DNA of 64,000 bases from Pseudomonas sp. SCA2728.1_7 (lineage in GTDB: Bacteria > Pseudomonadota > Gammaproteobacteria > Pseudomonadales > Pseudomonadaceae). Positions 19,649-29,305 of the stretch are shown here, in pieces; positions within the stretch are counted from its first letter, which is position 1, and each line of letters begins with the position of its first letter. The stretch covers positions 5,213,001 to 5,277,000 of the forward strand of contig NZ_CP073104.1 in NCBI RefSeq assembly GCF_018138145.1, given 5' to 3'. The notes under the pieces were generated by a model. The model ran no database searches. It saw only the letters and a list, made by a program, of their open reading frames with translations, and had not been told where the DNA came from. A program made the translations under genes and the position numbers.

Positions 19649-20551
19649 ATGCACATATTGCTGACCGGCGGTACTGGTTTGATCGGACGTCAGCTCTGCC
19701 GACACTGGTCAGGGCAGGGCCATCGCCTGACGGTCTGGAGCCGTAAACCGGAGAAGGTCGCGAAGATCTGCGGTGCGCAGGTGCGTGGCATCGAGCGTCT
19801 GGAAGATCTCGGCGAGGAGCCTGTCGACGCGATCATCAATCTGGCCGGCGCGCCAATTGCCGATCGGCCGTGGACCCATCGCCGCAAGGCGTTGTTGTGG
19901 AGCAGCCGCATCAAGCTCACCGAAACGCTGTTGGCGTGGCTCGAAACCCGCGCGCAGAAACCGGCATTGTTGATTTCCGGTTCGGCGATCGGCTGGTACG
20001 GCGATGGCGGTGAGCGCGAACTGACCGAAGATTCGCCGCCGGTGATCGACGACTTCGCCAGTCAGTTGTGCATCGCCTGGGAGGAAACCGCACTGCGCGC
20101 CGAAGCGCAGGGCATTCGTGTAGTGCTGGTGCGCACCGGGCTGGTGCTGTCGGCCGAGGGCGGCTTTTTGTCGCGCTTGCTGTTGCCGTTCAAACTCGGG
20201 CTGGGCGGGCCTTTGGGTAGTGGTCGGCAGTGGATGCCGTGGATTCATATCAACGATCAAATCGCCCTGATTGATTTTCTTCTACACCGGGATCAGGCCA
20301 GTGGTCCTTATAATGCGTGCGCGCCTCAACCTGTGCGCAATCGCGAATTTGCCAAGACGCTGGGCAGCGTGTTGCACCGCCCGGCGTTCATGCCGATGCC
20401 GACCCTGGCGCTGAAGGTCGGCCTCGGCGAGATGTCTTTGTTGTTGCTCGGCGGCCAGAAGGCTATGCCGGCACGCTTGCTGGAAGCGGGTTTCACTTTC
20501 CAGTTCACGGATTTACGCGCGGCCCTGGACGATCTCTCCAGCCGCCTCTGA
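19649..20551 (+). CDS. TIGR01777-family NAD(P)-binding epimerase (SDR39U1-like)
   Basis: The 300-residue protein is an atypical SDR. The cofactor motif is [15 protein letters not shown] at residues 3-17; the family segments [18 protein letters not shown] and [10 protein letters not shown] follow. The C-terminal DUF1731-like tail is present ([23 protein letters not shown]). The substrate is unknown. It is divergent from the renalase-like gene across 197 bases containing TGTACA-type sites, and hemH follows after 13 bases, so the two probably form one transcript. Confidence 0.92.
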   Translation: MHILLTGGTGLIGRQLCRHWSGQGHRLTVWSRKPEKVAKICGAQVRGIERLEDLGEEPVDAIINLAGAPIADRPWTHRRKALLWSSRIKLTETLLAWLETRAQKPALLISGSAIGWYGDGGERELTEDSPPVIDDFASQLCIAWEETALRAEAQGIRVVLVRTGLVLSAEGGFLSRLLLPFKLGLGGPLGSGRQWMPWIHINDQIALIDFLLHRDQASGPYNACAPQPVRNREFAKTLGSVLHRPAFMPMPTLALKVGLGEMSLLLLGGQKAMPARLLEAGFTFQFTDLRAALDDLSSRL

Positions 20552-20564
20552 AATAGGACGTTGC

Positions 20565-21590
20565 ATGACCGATCACGCCTTGCTTCTGGTCAACCTGGGT
20601 TCCCCGGCCTCAACCTCAGTGGCCGATGTGCGCAGCTACCTCAATCAATTCCTGATGGACCCGTACGTGATCGACCTGCCATGGCCGGTGCGGCGTCTGT
20701 TGGTGTCGCTGATCCTGATCAAACGCCCGGAGCAATCGGCCCACGCCTATGCGTCGATCTGGTGGGACGAGGGTTCGCCGCTGGTGGTGCTCAGCCGTCG
20801 CCTGCAACAGCAGATGACTACGCAATGGACCCACGGCCCGGTAGAACTGGCCATGCGTTACGGCGAGCCGTCGATTGAAACCTGTTTGCTCAAGCTAGTC
20901 GCGGCGGGGCACAAGCGCATCACGCTGGCGCCGCTCTATCCACAGTTCGCCGACAGCACCACGACCACGGTGATCGAAGAAGCGAAACGGGTGATCCGCC
21001 AGAATAAGCTCGACGTGCAATTGTCGGTGCTGCAGCCGTTCTATGATCAGCCGGAATACCTCGATGCGCTGGTTGAAAGCGCCAGGCCGCACCTGCAGCA
21101 GGATTACGATCACCTGCTGCTGAGCTTCCACGGTTTGCCCGAGCGGCATCTGACCAAACTCGATCCGACCGGCAATCATTGCTTCAAGAATGAAGACTGC
21201 TGCAAGAACGCCTCGCCTGCGGTATTGGCGACCTGTTATCGCGCGCAATGCCTGCGCACAGCGGCTCTGTTTGCTGAGCGCATGGGGTTGCCGGATGGCA
21301 AATGGTCGGTGTCGTTTCAGTCGCGTCTGGGCCGGGCCAAGTGGATCGAGCCGTACACCGAAGCGTGGCTGGATGAACTGGCGAAAAGCGGCGTGAAGAA
21401 GATTCTGGTGATGTGCCCGGCGTTTGTTGCCGACTGCATTGAGACGCTGGAGGAGATTGGTGATCGCGGCAAGGAACAGTTCCGCGAAGCGGGGGGCGAG
21501 GAGTTGGTGCTGGTGCCGTGCCTGAACGACGACCGGCAATGGGCGAAGGCCTTGGCGACCCTCTGCGAACGAGCACCGCTGGCGCTCTAA
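20565..21590 (+). CDS. hemH: Ferrochelatase with Cys-rich insertion
   Basis: Ferrochelatase inserts Fe2+ into protoporphyrin IX, the last step of heme synthesis. The 341-residue protein has LLLVNLGSP at the N-terminus, the catalytic His189 in [11 protein letters not shown], and the C-terminal [15 protein letters not shown] region. After the active site there is an insertion with Cys206, Cys212, Cys213, Cys224 and Cys229 ([12 protein letters not shown] then ATCYRAQC). This resembles internal [2Fe-2S] cluster ligand sets known in some bacterial ferrochelatases; Escherichia coli lacks it. It follows the epimerase gene closely and is followed by a REP pair. Confidence 0.96.
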   Translation: MTDHALLLVNLGSPASTSVADVRSYLNQFLMDPYVIDLPWPVRRLLVSLILIKRPEQSAHAYASIWWDEGSPLVVLSRRLQQQMTTQWTHGPVELAMRYGEPSIETCLLKLVAAGHKRITLAPLYPQFADSTTTTVIEEAKRVIRQNKLDVQLSVLQPFYDQPEYLDALVESARPHLQQDYDHLLLSFHGLPERHLTKLDPTGNHCFKNEDCCKNASPAVLATCYRAQCLRTAALFAERMGLPDGKWSVSFQSRLGRAKWIEPYTEAWLDELAKSGVKKILVMCPAFVADCIETLEEIGDRGKEQFREAGGEELVLVPCLNDDRQWAKALATLCERAPLAL

Positions 21591-21597
21591 AAGCAAA

Positions 21598-21663
21598 TCG
21601 CGAGCAGGCTCACTCCTACAGGTATTGCGTTGACCTTGTAGGAGTGAGCCTGCTCGCGATAGC
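21598..21663. repeat. REP pair, inward-facing arrangement
   Basis: ATCGCGAGCAGGCTCACTCC at 21598-21620 is followed, after a short spacer, by its reverse complement to 21663. The arms are arranged in the opposite polarity to the REPIN at 9214-9302. It lies between the convergent hemH and uraA. Confidence 0.88.
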
Positions 21664-21693
21664 TATCTGTCAGGCAATAAAAATCTTCAGGCC

Positions 21694-22968
21694 TTAGATC
21701 AGCGGCTCATCCGCCTTCTTGTTCTTCCAGCCATCATTGCCCGGCAGAATCAGGTTCAGCGCAATCGCCACCACCGCGCACAGCGCGATGCCTTTGAGGC
21801 CGAAGTCGTCAGGACCAGTCCCGGTGCCGACCAGCACACCGCCAATCCCGAACACCAACGTCACCGACACGATCACCAGATTGCGTGCTTCGCCCAGATC
21901 GATCTTGTGCCGGATCAGGGTGTTCATGCCCACCGCCGCGATTGAACCGAACAGCAGGCACAGAATCCCGCCCATCACCGGTACCGGAATGCTCTGCAGC
22001 AGCGCGCCGAACTTGCCGATGAACGCCAGGCTGATGGCGAAGATCGCCGCCCAGGTCATGATTTTCGGATTGTAGTTCTTGGTCAGCATCACTGCGCCCG
22101 TCACTTCGGCGTAGGTGGTGTTTGGCGGACCGCCGAACAGACCGGCGGCGGTGGTGGCAATGCCGTCACCGAGCAGGGTGCGATGCAGGCCCGGCTTCTT
22201 CAGATAGTCGCGACCGGTCACGCTTCCGACGGCAATCACGCCACCGATGTGCTCAATCGCCGGCGCCAAGGCAACCGGCACGATGAACAGAATCGCCTGC
22301 CAGTTGAACTCCGGCGCGGTGAAATGCGGAATCGCAAACCATGGCGCAGCGGCAATCTTCGCCGTGTCGACCACGCCGAAGTAGAATGCCATGGCAAAAC
22401 CGACCAGCACGCCAGAGATGATCGGCACCAGACGGAAGATGCCTTTACCGAACACCGCCACGATCAACGTGGTCAGCAATGCCGGCATCGAGATCAGCAT
22501 TGCGGTCTGGTAATGGATCAGTTCAGAACCGTCGCCCGCCTTGCCCATCGCCATGTTCGCGGCAATCGGCGCCATGGCCAGGCCGATGGAAATAATCACC
22601 GGACCAATCACCACCGGCGGCAGCAAACGGTCGATGAAGCCCGTGCCTTTGATCTTCACGGCAAGGCCGAGGAAGGTGTAGACGAAACCGGCCGCCATCA
22701 CCCCGCCCATGGTCGCGGCAAGGCCGAACTGGCCCTTGGCGAGAATGATCGGGGTGATGAAAGCGAAGCTCGACGCCAGAAACACCGGCACCTGACGCCC
22801 GGTGACGATCTGGAACAGGATCGTCCCCAGACCCGCGGTAAACAGTGCCACGTTCGGGTCCAGGCCCGTGATCAGCGGCATCAGCACCAGGGCGCCGAAA
22901 GCCACGAACAGCATCTGGGCGCCGGACAGCACCGTGCGCCAGAGCGGATCGTTGAACTCTTGCTGCAT
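21694..22968 (-). CDS. uraA: Uracil permease (NCS2 family)
   Basis: UraA imports uracil across the inner membrane by proton symport. The 424-residue protein is highly hydrophobic with about 14 membrane segments and has the NCS2 features QMLFVAFGALVLMPLITGLDP near the start, AIEHIGGVIAVG with the conserved Glu, and GDGIATTAAGLFGGPPNTTYAE. It lies 2 bases downstream of upp, which converts the imported uracil to UMP, so upp-uraA form one salvage operon. Confidence 0.96.
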   Translation of the reverse strand: MQQEFNDPLWRTVLSGAQMLFVAFGALVLMPLITGLDPNVALFTAGLGTILFQIVTGRQVPVFLASSFAFITPIILAKGQFGLAATMGGVMAAGFVYTFLGLAVKIKGTGFIDRLLPPVVIGPVIISIGLAMAPIAANMAMGKAGDGSELIHYQTAMLISMPALLTTLIVAVFGKGIFRLVPIISGVLVGFAMAFYFGVVDTAKIAAAPWFAIPHFTAPEFNWQAILFIVPVALAPAIEHIGGVIAVGSVTGRDYLKKPGLHRTLLGDGIATTAAGLFGGPPNTTYAEVTGAVMLTKNYNPKIMTWAAIFAISLAFIGKFGALLQSIPVPVMGGILCLLFGSIAAVGMNTLIRHKIDLGEARNLVIVSVTLVFGIGGVLVGTGTGPDDFGLKGIALCAVVAIALNLILPGNDGWKNKKADEPLI

Positions 22969-22970
22969 GG

Positions 22971-23609
22971 TTACGCGTCCTTCTGCTTGGTGCCGAAGAT
23001 CTTGTCACCGGCGTCGCCAAGCCCTGGGATGATGTAACCGTGCTCGTTCAAGCGCTCATCGATGGACGCGGTGTAGATGGTCACGTCCGGGTGAGCCTTT
23101 TCTACTGCAGCAATGCCTTCCGGCGCGGCAACCAGCACCATGGCGCGGATGTCTTTGCAGCCGGCTTTCTTCAACAGATCAATGGTCGCAACCATCGAGC
23201 TGCCAGTGGCGAGCATCGGGTCGATGATCATCGCCAACCGTTCGTCGATTTCCGGGACCAGTTTTTCCAGATAGGTGTGCGCTTGCAGGGTTTCTTCGTT
23301 ACGGGCAACGCCCACAGCGGAGACTTTCGCACCCGGGATCAGGCTCAGCACGCCTTCAAGCATGCCGATGCCGGCGCGCAGGATCGGCACGACGGTGATC
23401 TTCTTGCCGGCGATCTTCTCGACCGATACGGTGCCGCACCAGCCTGCAATATCGTAGGACTCCAGCGGCAAATCTTTTGTAGCTTCATAGGTCAACAGGG
23501 CGCCGACTTCCTGAGCGAGCTCACGGAAGTTCTTGGTGCTGATATCGGCGCGGCGCATCAGGCCGAGTTTATGACGGATCAGCGGATGGCGGATCTCGAG
23601 GATGGGCAT
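22971..23609 (-). CDS. upp: Uracil phosphoribosyltransferase
   Basis: Upp makes UMP from uracil and PRPP. The 212-residue protein begins [19 protein letters not shown]. The PRPP-binding loop is [18 protein letters not shown], and the C-terminal uracil-binding tail ends [17 protein letters not shown]. The gene is divergent from hpt across 174 bp that include a perfect 14-bp palindrome (23667-23680). It is the first gene of the upp-uraA operon. Confidence 0.97.
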   Translation of the reverse strand: MPILEIRHPLIRHKLGLMRRADISTKNFRELAQEVGALLTYEATKDLPLESYDIAGWCGTVSVEKIAGKKITVVPILRAGIGMLEGVLSLIPGAKVSAVGVARNEETLQAHTYLEKLVPEIDERLAMIIDPMLATGSSMVATIDLLKKAGCKDIRAMVLVAAPEGIAAVEKAHPDVTIYTASIDERLNEHGYIIPGLGDAGDKIFGTKQKDA

Positions 23610-23666
23610 GGAAAAACTCCGGCGGCGGGCAAAAAAACCGGCCTAGATTAATCTATCCGAGGGTGA

Positions 23667-23680
23667 TGTCCTATAGGACA
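23667..23680. promoter_or_regulatory. 14-bp palindrome between divergent upp and hpt
   Basis: TGTCCTATAGGACA is a perfect palindrome lying 58 bases upstream of upp and 104 bases upstream of hpt. It could be an operator shared by the two nucleobase-salvage promoters. No regulator gene is adjacent and I do not recognise the motif. Confidence 0.35.
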
Positions 23681-23783
23681 TTCTGTACGTTAGTCCATAA
23701 AGGCTTGATTCGGCCCCGCGAGATGCGTACCTTTGCCCGCTTTTCGCAGCCATACCCCCCCACATTCCCCCCTGGAGAGCGCC

Positions 23784-24341
23784 ATGTCCGCTGATCTCGA
23801 GCATATCCGTCAAATCATGCGAGAGGCTGACTGCCTGTACACCGAAGCTGAAGTCGAGGCGGCCATCGCCCGTGTCGGTGCACAAATCAACGAACAACTG
23901 GCTGACAGCAACCCGGTGGTGTTCTGCGTGATGAACGGCGGCCTGATCTTCTCCGGCAAGCTGCTGACGCATCTGCACTTCCCGCTGGAAGCGTCCTACC
24001 TGCACGCGACCCGTTATCGCAACGAAACCAGCGGCGGCGACCTGTTCTGGAAAGCCAAGCCGGAAGTCTCGTTCATCGACCGCGACGTGCTGATCATCGA
24101 CGACATCCTCGACGAAGGTCACACCCTGGGCGCGATCATCGACTTCTGCAAACACGCCGGCGCGCGCAAAGTGCACACCGCTGTGCTGATCGACAAGGAT
24201 CACGACCGCAAGGCGCGTCCTGACCTGAAAGCCGATTTCGTCGGCCTGCCGTGCATCGACCGTTACATCTTCGGTTACGGCATGGATTACAAAGGCTACT
24301 GGCGCAACGCCAACGGGATCTTTGCCGTTAAAGGCATGTAA
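23784..24341 (+). CDS. hpt: Hypoxanthine-guanine phosphoribosyltransferase
   Basis: Hpt salvages hypoxanthine and guanine to IMP and GMP using PRPP. The start at 23784 (MSADLEHIRQIMREADCLYT) follows CCTGGAGAG; a longer frame lacks a site. The product is 185 residues. The PRPP loop VLIIDDILDEGHTLGAII and the purine-stacking segment ADFVGLPCIDRYIFGYGMD are present. It is monocistronic, divergent from upp and followed by a REPIN. Confidence 0.95.
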   Translation: MSADLEHIRQIMREADCLYTEAEVEAAIARVGAQINEQLADSNPVVFCVMNGGLIFSGKLLTHLHFPLEASYLHATRYRNETSGGDLFWKAKPEVSFIDRDVLIIDDILDEGHTLGAIIDFCKHAGARKVHTAVLIDKDHDRKARPDLKADFVGLPCIDRYIFGYGMDYKGYWRNANGIFAVKGM

Positions 24342-24358
24342 GACCCTGCACCATCCCC

Positions 24359-24447
24359 TGTAGGAGTGAGCCTGCTCGCGATAGCGTCGTATCAGCCAAC
24401 ATCAACGTTGCTGACAGACCGCAATCGCGAGCAGGCTCACTCCTACA
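24359..24447. repeat. REPIN downstream of hpt
   Basis: The outer arms TGTAGGAGTGAGCCTGCTCG and its reverse complement flank an imperfect inner stem. The arrangement matches the element at 9214-9302. Confidence 0.9.
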
Positions 24448-24500
24448 TTTGTTTGCGTGATACCCATGCTAGAGTGCTCGGCCCGTCCCCGGAGCCAGCC

Positions 24501-24980
24501 ATGAGCCTCTTGATCCGCAGCTTTGCCGCCTTGTTGCTGGCCCTCAGCCTGCCACTGTCCGCCGCGCCGATGCACAGCCAATTCCTGCCGCCGGACGATC
24601 TGACCGTACGCGATGCCGAACCCGAGCAGCAGCAACTCATGCAGGTCACCGACTATTCCGTAGTGATCGGCGCGCAACGCCAGTCCAATCAGCAGCCGAT
24701 TCCGGTTACGTCGCCATTGATGATCCGCCTCAAAGGCAAATCCCTGAACAAGGGCGCGACGATCACCCAGGTGCTGGTCAATTTCGACGGCGAAAGCAAA
24801 AGCCTGAAAAAGCCGATCTACGACGACAAGAGCAAAACCCTGACACTGTTTTATCCACAGGCTCAATACCGCGTGATCATCGATCTGCTGCGCAATGACA
24901 CCGTGTATGTGCAATTCCTCAGTTACGCCAACGGCCATATCTGGGCCGATTTGCACACCGGCGCTGTGCGATCGCGTTGA
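24501..24980 (+). CDS. Hypothetical exported protein
   Basis: The 159-residue protein starts at 24501 with a signal peptide (MSLLIRSFAALLLALSLPLSAAP, probable cleavage after SAA). The mature part looks all-beta, with alternating hydrophobic strands and a Lys-rich middle (DGESKSLKKPIYDDKSK), and ends with SYANGHIWADLHTGAVR. I do not recognise a named domain. The alternative longer frame would start in the REPIN and was rejected. It is followed 63 bases later by the PA4642-like gene. Confidence 0.75.
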   Translation: MSLLIRSFAALLLALSLPLSAAPMHSQFLPPDDLTVRDAEPEQQQLMQVTDYSVVIGAQRQSNQQPIPVTSPLMIRLKGKSLNKGATITQVLVNFDGESKSLKKPIYDDKSKTLTLFYPQAQYRVIIDLLRNDTVYVQFLSYANGHIWADLHTGAVRSR

Positions 24981-25043
24981 GCCGGGCGGCCGGGCAGGGG
25001 TAAACTGCCCGCCCCGTGTAATGTCTGCGAGCTGGAGTCGGCA

Positions 25044-25331
25044 ATGCGTAAAGATAAGAAACAAGTGATTGGTGACGAGATCGGCGATGAGCAGATCAAG
25101 CTGTTCCTCGATTTTGAGCCGGTCGACGCCACTTCGCCGTCGCTGCACAAACTGATCAAGGCCTACCGTGGCCTGCGTATCGATGACTTCGAGCGTTTTC
25201 TGGGCTTCTTCGTCGCTGCCGGTTATGACGTTGATGGCAAAGACGAGCAGGGCAAGACCTTCGTTGAGCTGATCGCCGATCAGCGCAACGCCCCGGAATA
25301 CATCGAGCTGATCGAAAAGTCCCGCACCTGA
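25044..25331 (+). CDS. PA4642-family small conserved protein
   Basis: This 95-residue, acidic, cytosolic protein (MRKDKKQVIGDEIGDEQIKL...) matches the Pseudomonas PA4642 family as I recall it, of unknown function. Two helical segments (SLHKLIKAYRGLRIDDFERFLGFF; FVELIADQRNAPEYIELIEKS) dominate. It stands convergent with mqo, and the pair share a bidirectional terminator. Confidence 0.85.
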   Translation: MRKDKKQVIGDEIGDEQIKLFLDFEPVDATSPSLHKLIKAYRGLRIDDFERFLGFFVAAGYDVDGKDEQGKTFVELIADQRNAPEYIELIEKSRT

Positions 25332-25347
25332 GGCTTTTCCCAGTCAT

Positions 25348-25387
25348 AAAAAAACGCCCCGTACTCACTGAGTACGGGGCGTTTTTT
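25348..25387. terminator. Bidirectional rho-independent terminator
   Basis: ACGCCCCGTACT pairs with AGTACGGGGCGT around a short loop, with an A run before and a T run after. It serves both the PA4642-like gene (+) and mqo (-). Confidence 0.93.
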
Positions 25388-25398
25388 ATGCGGCGTGA

Positions 25399-26907
25399 TC
25401 AAGCGTAGCTTGGGGTCTCGCTGCTTTCTTCAACCAGCTCCAGCGCGATGTTGTTCTGCGTGTTGATCTTGCGATACAGCGCAGCATCGGTTTCCAGGAC
25501 CTTTTCACGGGCCGGGAAGATCTCGGCCAGTTTGCCAGCCCACTCACCCTTGGCCTTGGCTGGGAAGCACTTCTCGATCAGTTCGAGCATGATCGAAACG
25601 GTCACCGACGCGCCTGGCGAAGCACCGAGCAGGGCGGCGAGGGAACCATCCTTGGCCGAGACCAGTTCGGTACCGAACTGCAGGATGCCGCCCTTTTTCG
25701 GGTCTTTCTTGATGATCTGCACCCGTTGGCCGGCCACTTCCAGGCGCCAGTCTTCGGCTTTCGCCTCAGGGTAGAAACGGCGCAGGGAATCCAGACGCTG
25801 TTCCATCGATTGCATCACTTCGCTGACCAGGTACTTGGTCAGGTCCATGTTGTTTTTCGCCACGGCCAGCATCGGCCCGATGTTGCCGGCGCGAACCGAC
25901 AGCGGCAGGTCCATGAAGGAACCGTGCTTGAGGAACTTGGTGGTGAAACCGGCGTATGGCCCGAACAGCAGGGATTTCTTGCCGTCGACCACGCGGGTGT
26001 CGAGGTGCGGCACCGACATCGGTGGCGAACCTACGGCAGCCTGGCTATAAACCTTGGCTTGGTGCTGTTTGACCACTTCCGGGTTGTCGCAACGCAGCCA
26101 CTGGCCGCTGATCGGGAAGCCGCCGAAGCCTTTGCTTTCTTCGATGCCCGAGGCCTGCAGCAACGGCAGCGCCGCGCCGCCAGCACCGAGGAAAACGAAC
26201 TTGGCGTCGACTTCACGGCTGCTGCCGCTGTTGACGTCCTTGATGCTGACGGTCCAACCGCTGCCGTTACGCTTGAGGCCGGTGACGCGCTTGCAGTATT
26301 TGACTTGCGTGTCCGGCGCGCTGGTCAGGTGCTTGAGCAACTGATTGGTCAGGGCGCCGAAGTTGACGTCGGTGCCGTTCATCACGCGGGTCGCGGCGAG
26401 GACTTCGTCCGGCGAGCGGCCCGGCATCATCAGCGGCATCCACTCGGCCATCTTGGCCTTGTCTTCGGTGTACTCCATGTCGGAGAAGGCGTGATGCTTG
26501 TGCAGGACGTCGAAACGTTCCTTGAGGAAGGAAACGCCTTTGTCGCCCTGGACGAAACTCAGGTGCGGCACCGGGCTGATGAAGGATTTGCATGAGCCGA
26601 AGGTGCCTTTCTTGGTCAGGTACGACCAGAACTGCTTCGACACCTCGAACTGGGTGTTGATGTGCACGGCTTTCTTGATGTCGACGGTGCCATCGGCGGC
26701 TTGCGGCGTGTAGTTCAGCTCGCAAAGGCCAGCGTGACCGGTGCCGGCGTTGTTCCAAGGGTTGGAACTCTCGGCAGCACCGGAATCCATCAGCTCGACG
26801 ACTTCCAGCTTGATCGCGGGGTCGAGCTCTTTGAGCAGCACGGCCAGGGTGGCACTCATGATGCCCGCCCCAACCAGAACTACGTCGACTGCTTCGTTAT
26901 GCGCCAT
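25399..26907 (-). CDS. mqo: Malate:quinone oxidoreductase
   Basis: Mqo is a peripheral membrane flavoprotein that oxidises malate to oxaloacetate and passes the electrons to quinone, replacing or supplementing soluble malate dehydrogenase. The 502-residue protein begins with the FAD motif [19 protein letters not shown], followed by [20 protein letters not shown], a family signature. Central [17 protein letters not shown] and late [29 protein letters not shown] are also typical. The gene is preceded by about 700 bp without a recognisable gene. Confidence 0.97.
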   Translation of the reverse strand: MAHNEAVDVVLVGAGIMSATLAVLLKELDPAIKLEVVELMDSGAAESSNPWNNAGTGHAGLCELNYTPQAADGTVDIKKAVHINTQFEVSKQFWSYLTKKGTFGSCKSFISPVPHLSFVQGDKGVSFLKERFDVLHKHHAFSDMEYTEDKAKMAEWMPLMMPGRSPDEVLAATRVMNGTDVNFGALTNQLLKHLTSAPDTQVKYCKRVTGLKRNGSGWTVSIKDVNSGSSREVDAKFVFLGAGGAALPLLQASGIEESKGFGGFPISGQWLRCDNPEVVKQHQAKVYSQAAVGSPPMSVPHLDTRVVDGKKSLLFGPYAGFTTKFLKHGSFMDLPLSVRAGNIGPMLAVAKNNMDLTKYLVSEVMQSMEQRLDSLRRFYPEAKAEDWRLEVAGQRVQIIKKDPKKGGILQFGTELVSAKDGSLAALLGASPGASVTVSIMLELIEKCFPAKAKGEWAGKLAEIFPAREKVLETDAALYRKINTQNNIALELVEESSETPSYA

Positions 26908-27616
26908 TTAACGCGTCTCCAAAATCTGCAGCACCAAATTGTCGGCATGGCTGCCAGGCGTTCCGGGACAGATCAGTTATGCCCCAGCTATCCGTGGTCA
27001 GGTTCGCCATGTCCGAATCTTCGCAATTTTTCGCAACTTCGACGGATGTATGCGGCTTGGCTTTCAAGAGCTCCATGAACTCATTTCAGCACGCAGCTGG
27101 CAATTCGACTTATGGTCGAGACATCCGTTTTTGTGCAACCAAATCCGTAGCGGACAGGCTTCAGGCTCCGATATTCGAGGTATACCCGGTCCTGTGTCGT
27201 TGGGCTGTTTCAGACGCTAATGGTGCATGTTCAGACGCAAAACTTTTCATTTGCTCGCCACACTCTTGTGAAGTTGTGAAAACCCGTTTTTTTCACGCTC
27301 TTTTGAAGACGTGAACCTCAAAAAAGGGCTGTCCAGGCCTGGCACCTTGCCCGAGGGCAAAAACAACGCGGTGGCCGAGCGTCATGACAGCTCTGCAGAT
27401 TCGCGAAAAGCGGGGTTTTTGCCGGAAGAACAGGCAAGCGCGCCAACTTCACTCGATCTGTGTGGGCGGCTCTCTGTGGGCGATTTTGATGTCAGATGCA
27501 TGCGCATTGACGCTGTTGCGGGGCCCGATCAGGAGACGTCCTTATAATCGGGGGGAGATTGTATCGAAGAAATGCGGGCAGTTGCTCGTGTTTAATGACT
27601 TTTATTAGGCATCCGG
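26908..27616. other. 709-bp region with no recognisable gene, upstream of mqo
   Basis: Short open frames in this stretch have no recognisable start signal, protein features or family resemblance. It must hold the mqo promoter on the minus strand. A TATAAT at 27543-27548 on the plus strand has no good -35 at the usual distance. An unannotated small RNA or long 5' leader is possible, but nothing specific supports it. Confidence 0.5.
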
Positions 27617-27850
27617 TCAGATGCTCAACATCGCTTGCACCCGTGCACGGGGCTGCGACGCTATGACGCGGGCGCTGGCGGGCAGTGGCTGGTGCAACCA
27701 GTGGAGGCGGATTTCTTCGATTTCCACCCAGCCGTCGCCCATCGGTTGCAGGCTGCACTGCTTGAATGCCTGGCAATGGCCATTGCGATCGAGCAGGGCG
27801 AAGCTGCGGTGCAGCGGGCGCGGTGCGAACAACGAGATCAGATAACGCAT
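27617..27850 (-). CDS. Small conserved hypothetical protein
   Basis: A 77-residue frame starting MRYLISLFAPRPLHRSFALLDRNGHCQAFKQCS reads as a plausible compact beta-rich protein with a clear ATG. I believe a similar small protein occupies the place between mqo and the YajG gene in other pseudomonads, but cannot confirm it. It overlaps other small frames on the plus strand that look like shadows. Function unknown. Confidence 0.6.
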   Translation of the reverse strand: MRYLISLFAPRPLHRSFALLDRNGHCQAFKQCSLQPMGDGWVEIEEIRLHWLHQPLPASARVIASQPRARVQAMLSI

Positions 27851-28054
27851 GGTTGAGTACCTTGTGGGGGACTGATTGCAAGGTTGCCAAGGCGCCGTGA
27901 CGTGAACGTGTATGGCGGGTGAATAATCTGTGACAGGAACCGCTTTCCCAAGGGTTTGTCAGACATTTCATTATTCACTGTCGGGCGCTGGTTACCCGCA
28001 GTGGCCCACCGCTATACTGCCGGCCTGTTTGTGCCTGATTCTGGAGAGAAGAGC

Positions 28055-28639
28055 ATGTTGCAACGCCTGTTGTTCGGTTTGATCACTGTGGCCGGTTTGA
28101 CCCTGGCCGGCTGCGCCCACAGCCCGCAACAACTGAACCCGGAGCCGAAGCTGACCACCCAGCTGCCAGCGGTCGGCCGTGGCCAGCCCGTTGTCGTGCG
28201 TGTGGTTGACGGTCGTCCGTCGCCAACCCTCGGTACCCGTGGCGGCCTGTACCCGGAAACCAGCGCCATCACCGTGCAGCGCGAGCAGATCCTGCCCAAG
28301 CTGCAGGCTCAGGCTGAAGCCGCCGTGCGTCTGCTCGGGTTCACCCCGACCAATAACGCACCGAATGCTCCGCAGTTGACCGTGACCCTGGCCGAGCTGA
28401 AGTATCAGTCGCCGAAAGAAGGCATGTACGTGACCGAAGCGACCATCGGCGCAACCTTCCGCTCCGACGTGCAGAACGCCAACCGCCGTTACAGCGGTCG
28501 TTACGGTGCTTCGCTGGACCAGCGCTTCGGCATGGCGCCGAATCAGGAAACCAACACCAAACTGGTCAGCGATGTGTTGAGCGATGCGTTGACGCGTCTG
28601 TTCAAGGACCCGACTGTGGGTCAGGTTTTGGCTGAGTAA
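28055..28639 (+). CDS. YajG-family lipoprotein
   Basis: The 194-residue protein starts at 28055 (MLQRLLFGLITVAGLTLAGC), after GGAGAGAAGAGC, with a lipobox LAGC at Cys20. The mature sequence has VVVRVVDGRPSPTLGTRGG and the conserved TVTLAELKYQ and LSDALTRLFKDP segments of the YajG family. It is presumably anchored in the outer or inner membrane facing the periplasm; no function has been assigned to the family. It is followed by a terminator. Confidence 0.88.
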   Translation: MLQRLLFGLITVAGLTLAGCAHSPQQLNPEPKLTTQLPAVGRGQPVVVRVVDGRPSPTLGTRGGLYPETSAITVQREQILPKLQAQAEAAVRLLGFTPTNNAPNAPQLTVTLAELKYQSPKEGMYVTEATIGATFRSDVQNANRRYSGRYGASLDQRFGMAPNQETNTKLVSDVLSDALTRLFKDPTVGQVLAE

Positions 28640-28655
28640 GTTTTCGGCGGATGTG

Positions 28656-28692
28656 AAAAAGCCCGGGGCCAGTGATGGTTTCGGGCTTTTTT
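28656..28692 (+). terminator. Rho-independent terminator after the YajG gene
   Basis: AAAAAGCCCG pairs with CGGGCTTTTTT across a 16-base loop. Confidence 0.85.
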
Positions 28693-28733
28693 GTGGGTGT
28701 CAGGGTTGGAATTTGTGTCGTATGGGAGATCGA

Positions 28734-28898
28734 TCCCCCTCACCCCAGCCCTCTCCCCCAGGGGGGCGAGGGGGAAAGGGAGCCGATCGGGGGCTTTTCA
28801 GAATCTGAGTTCGGCTGGATATTTCAGGTCGATGTACCTCGACCAAACACCTCGGTCAGTCCCCTCTCCCTCTGGGAGAGGGCTAGGGTGAGGGGGCT
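28734..28898. repeat. Dispersed CCCTCACCC...GGGTGAGGG inverted element, copy 1
   Basis: Outer arms CCCCTCACCCCAGCCCTCTC and its near reverse complement flank a core containing ATTTCAGGTCGATGTA and CTCGGTCAGTCCCC. The same arrangement recurs at 32079-32261. Confidence 0.85.
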
Positions 28899-28905
28899 TT
28901 TGCTT

Positions 28906-29187
28906 TCAGGCAGCCTGAGAGTAAAAGTCGAGCACGCTCACGCCCGTCAGCAAATCCGTCTCAGGCAAATCCGCATGCTGATGCCCACCTAGCGCGCAAT
29001 ACACCAGCCAATGGCGATCCTGAACATTGAAGGCAAGACTACCGACGAGGCTCTGTTGTTCTTCATAAGGCGTGATGAGGTACAGACGATCCTGGTTTTC
29101 AGCGTGAAGCATTTCGCGTTCCATGTGTGTTTCGAGGCGCGCAGGGTGGCCTATCCACATGACGAAGCCGTGACACAGGACAGCCAT
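28906..29187 (-). CDS. Hypothetical protein
   Basis: The chosen ATG at 29187 gives 93 residues beginning MAVLCHGFVMWIGHPARLETHMEREMLHAE; the rest (DRLYLITPYEEQQSLVGSLAF) looks like a small alpha/beta protein. I do not recognise a family. A longer frame upstream overlaps the divergent gene's leader and was rejected. It lies between a dispersed repeat and a small membrane-protein gene. Confidence 0.65.
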   Translation of the reverse strand: MAVLCHGFVMWIGHPARLETHMEREMLHAENQDRLYLITPYEEQQSLVGSLAFNVQDRHWLVYCALGGHQHADLPETDLLTGVSVLDFYSQAA

Positions 29188-29305
29188 CGGTCGATTGTCA
29201 GGTAATTTGTCGCAAAGGCTGGGGCAGGGAAGCAAGGTTTCGGTAGAATTCGCGCCGCGGTCGTCGATCTGGCGTCTGCCATACCGGTTCAGATAGAGGT
29301 CTGTG

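Noticed and set aside
27543..27548. TATAAT on the plus strand upstream of a possible small RNA
   Set aside because: No -35 match at 16-18 bases and no terminator or conserved structure downstream.
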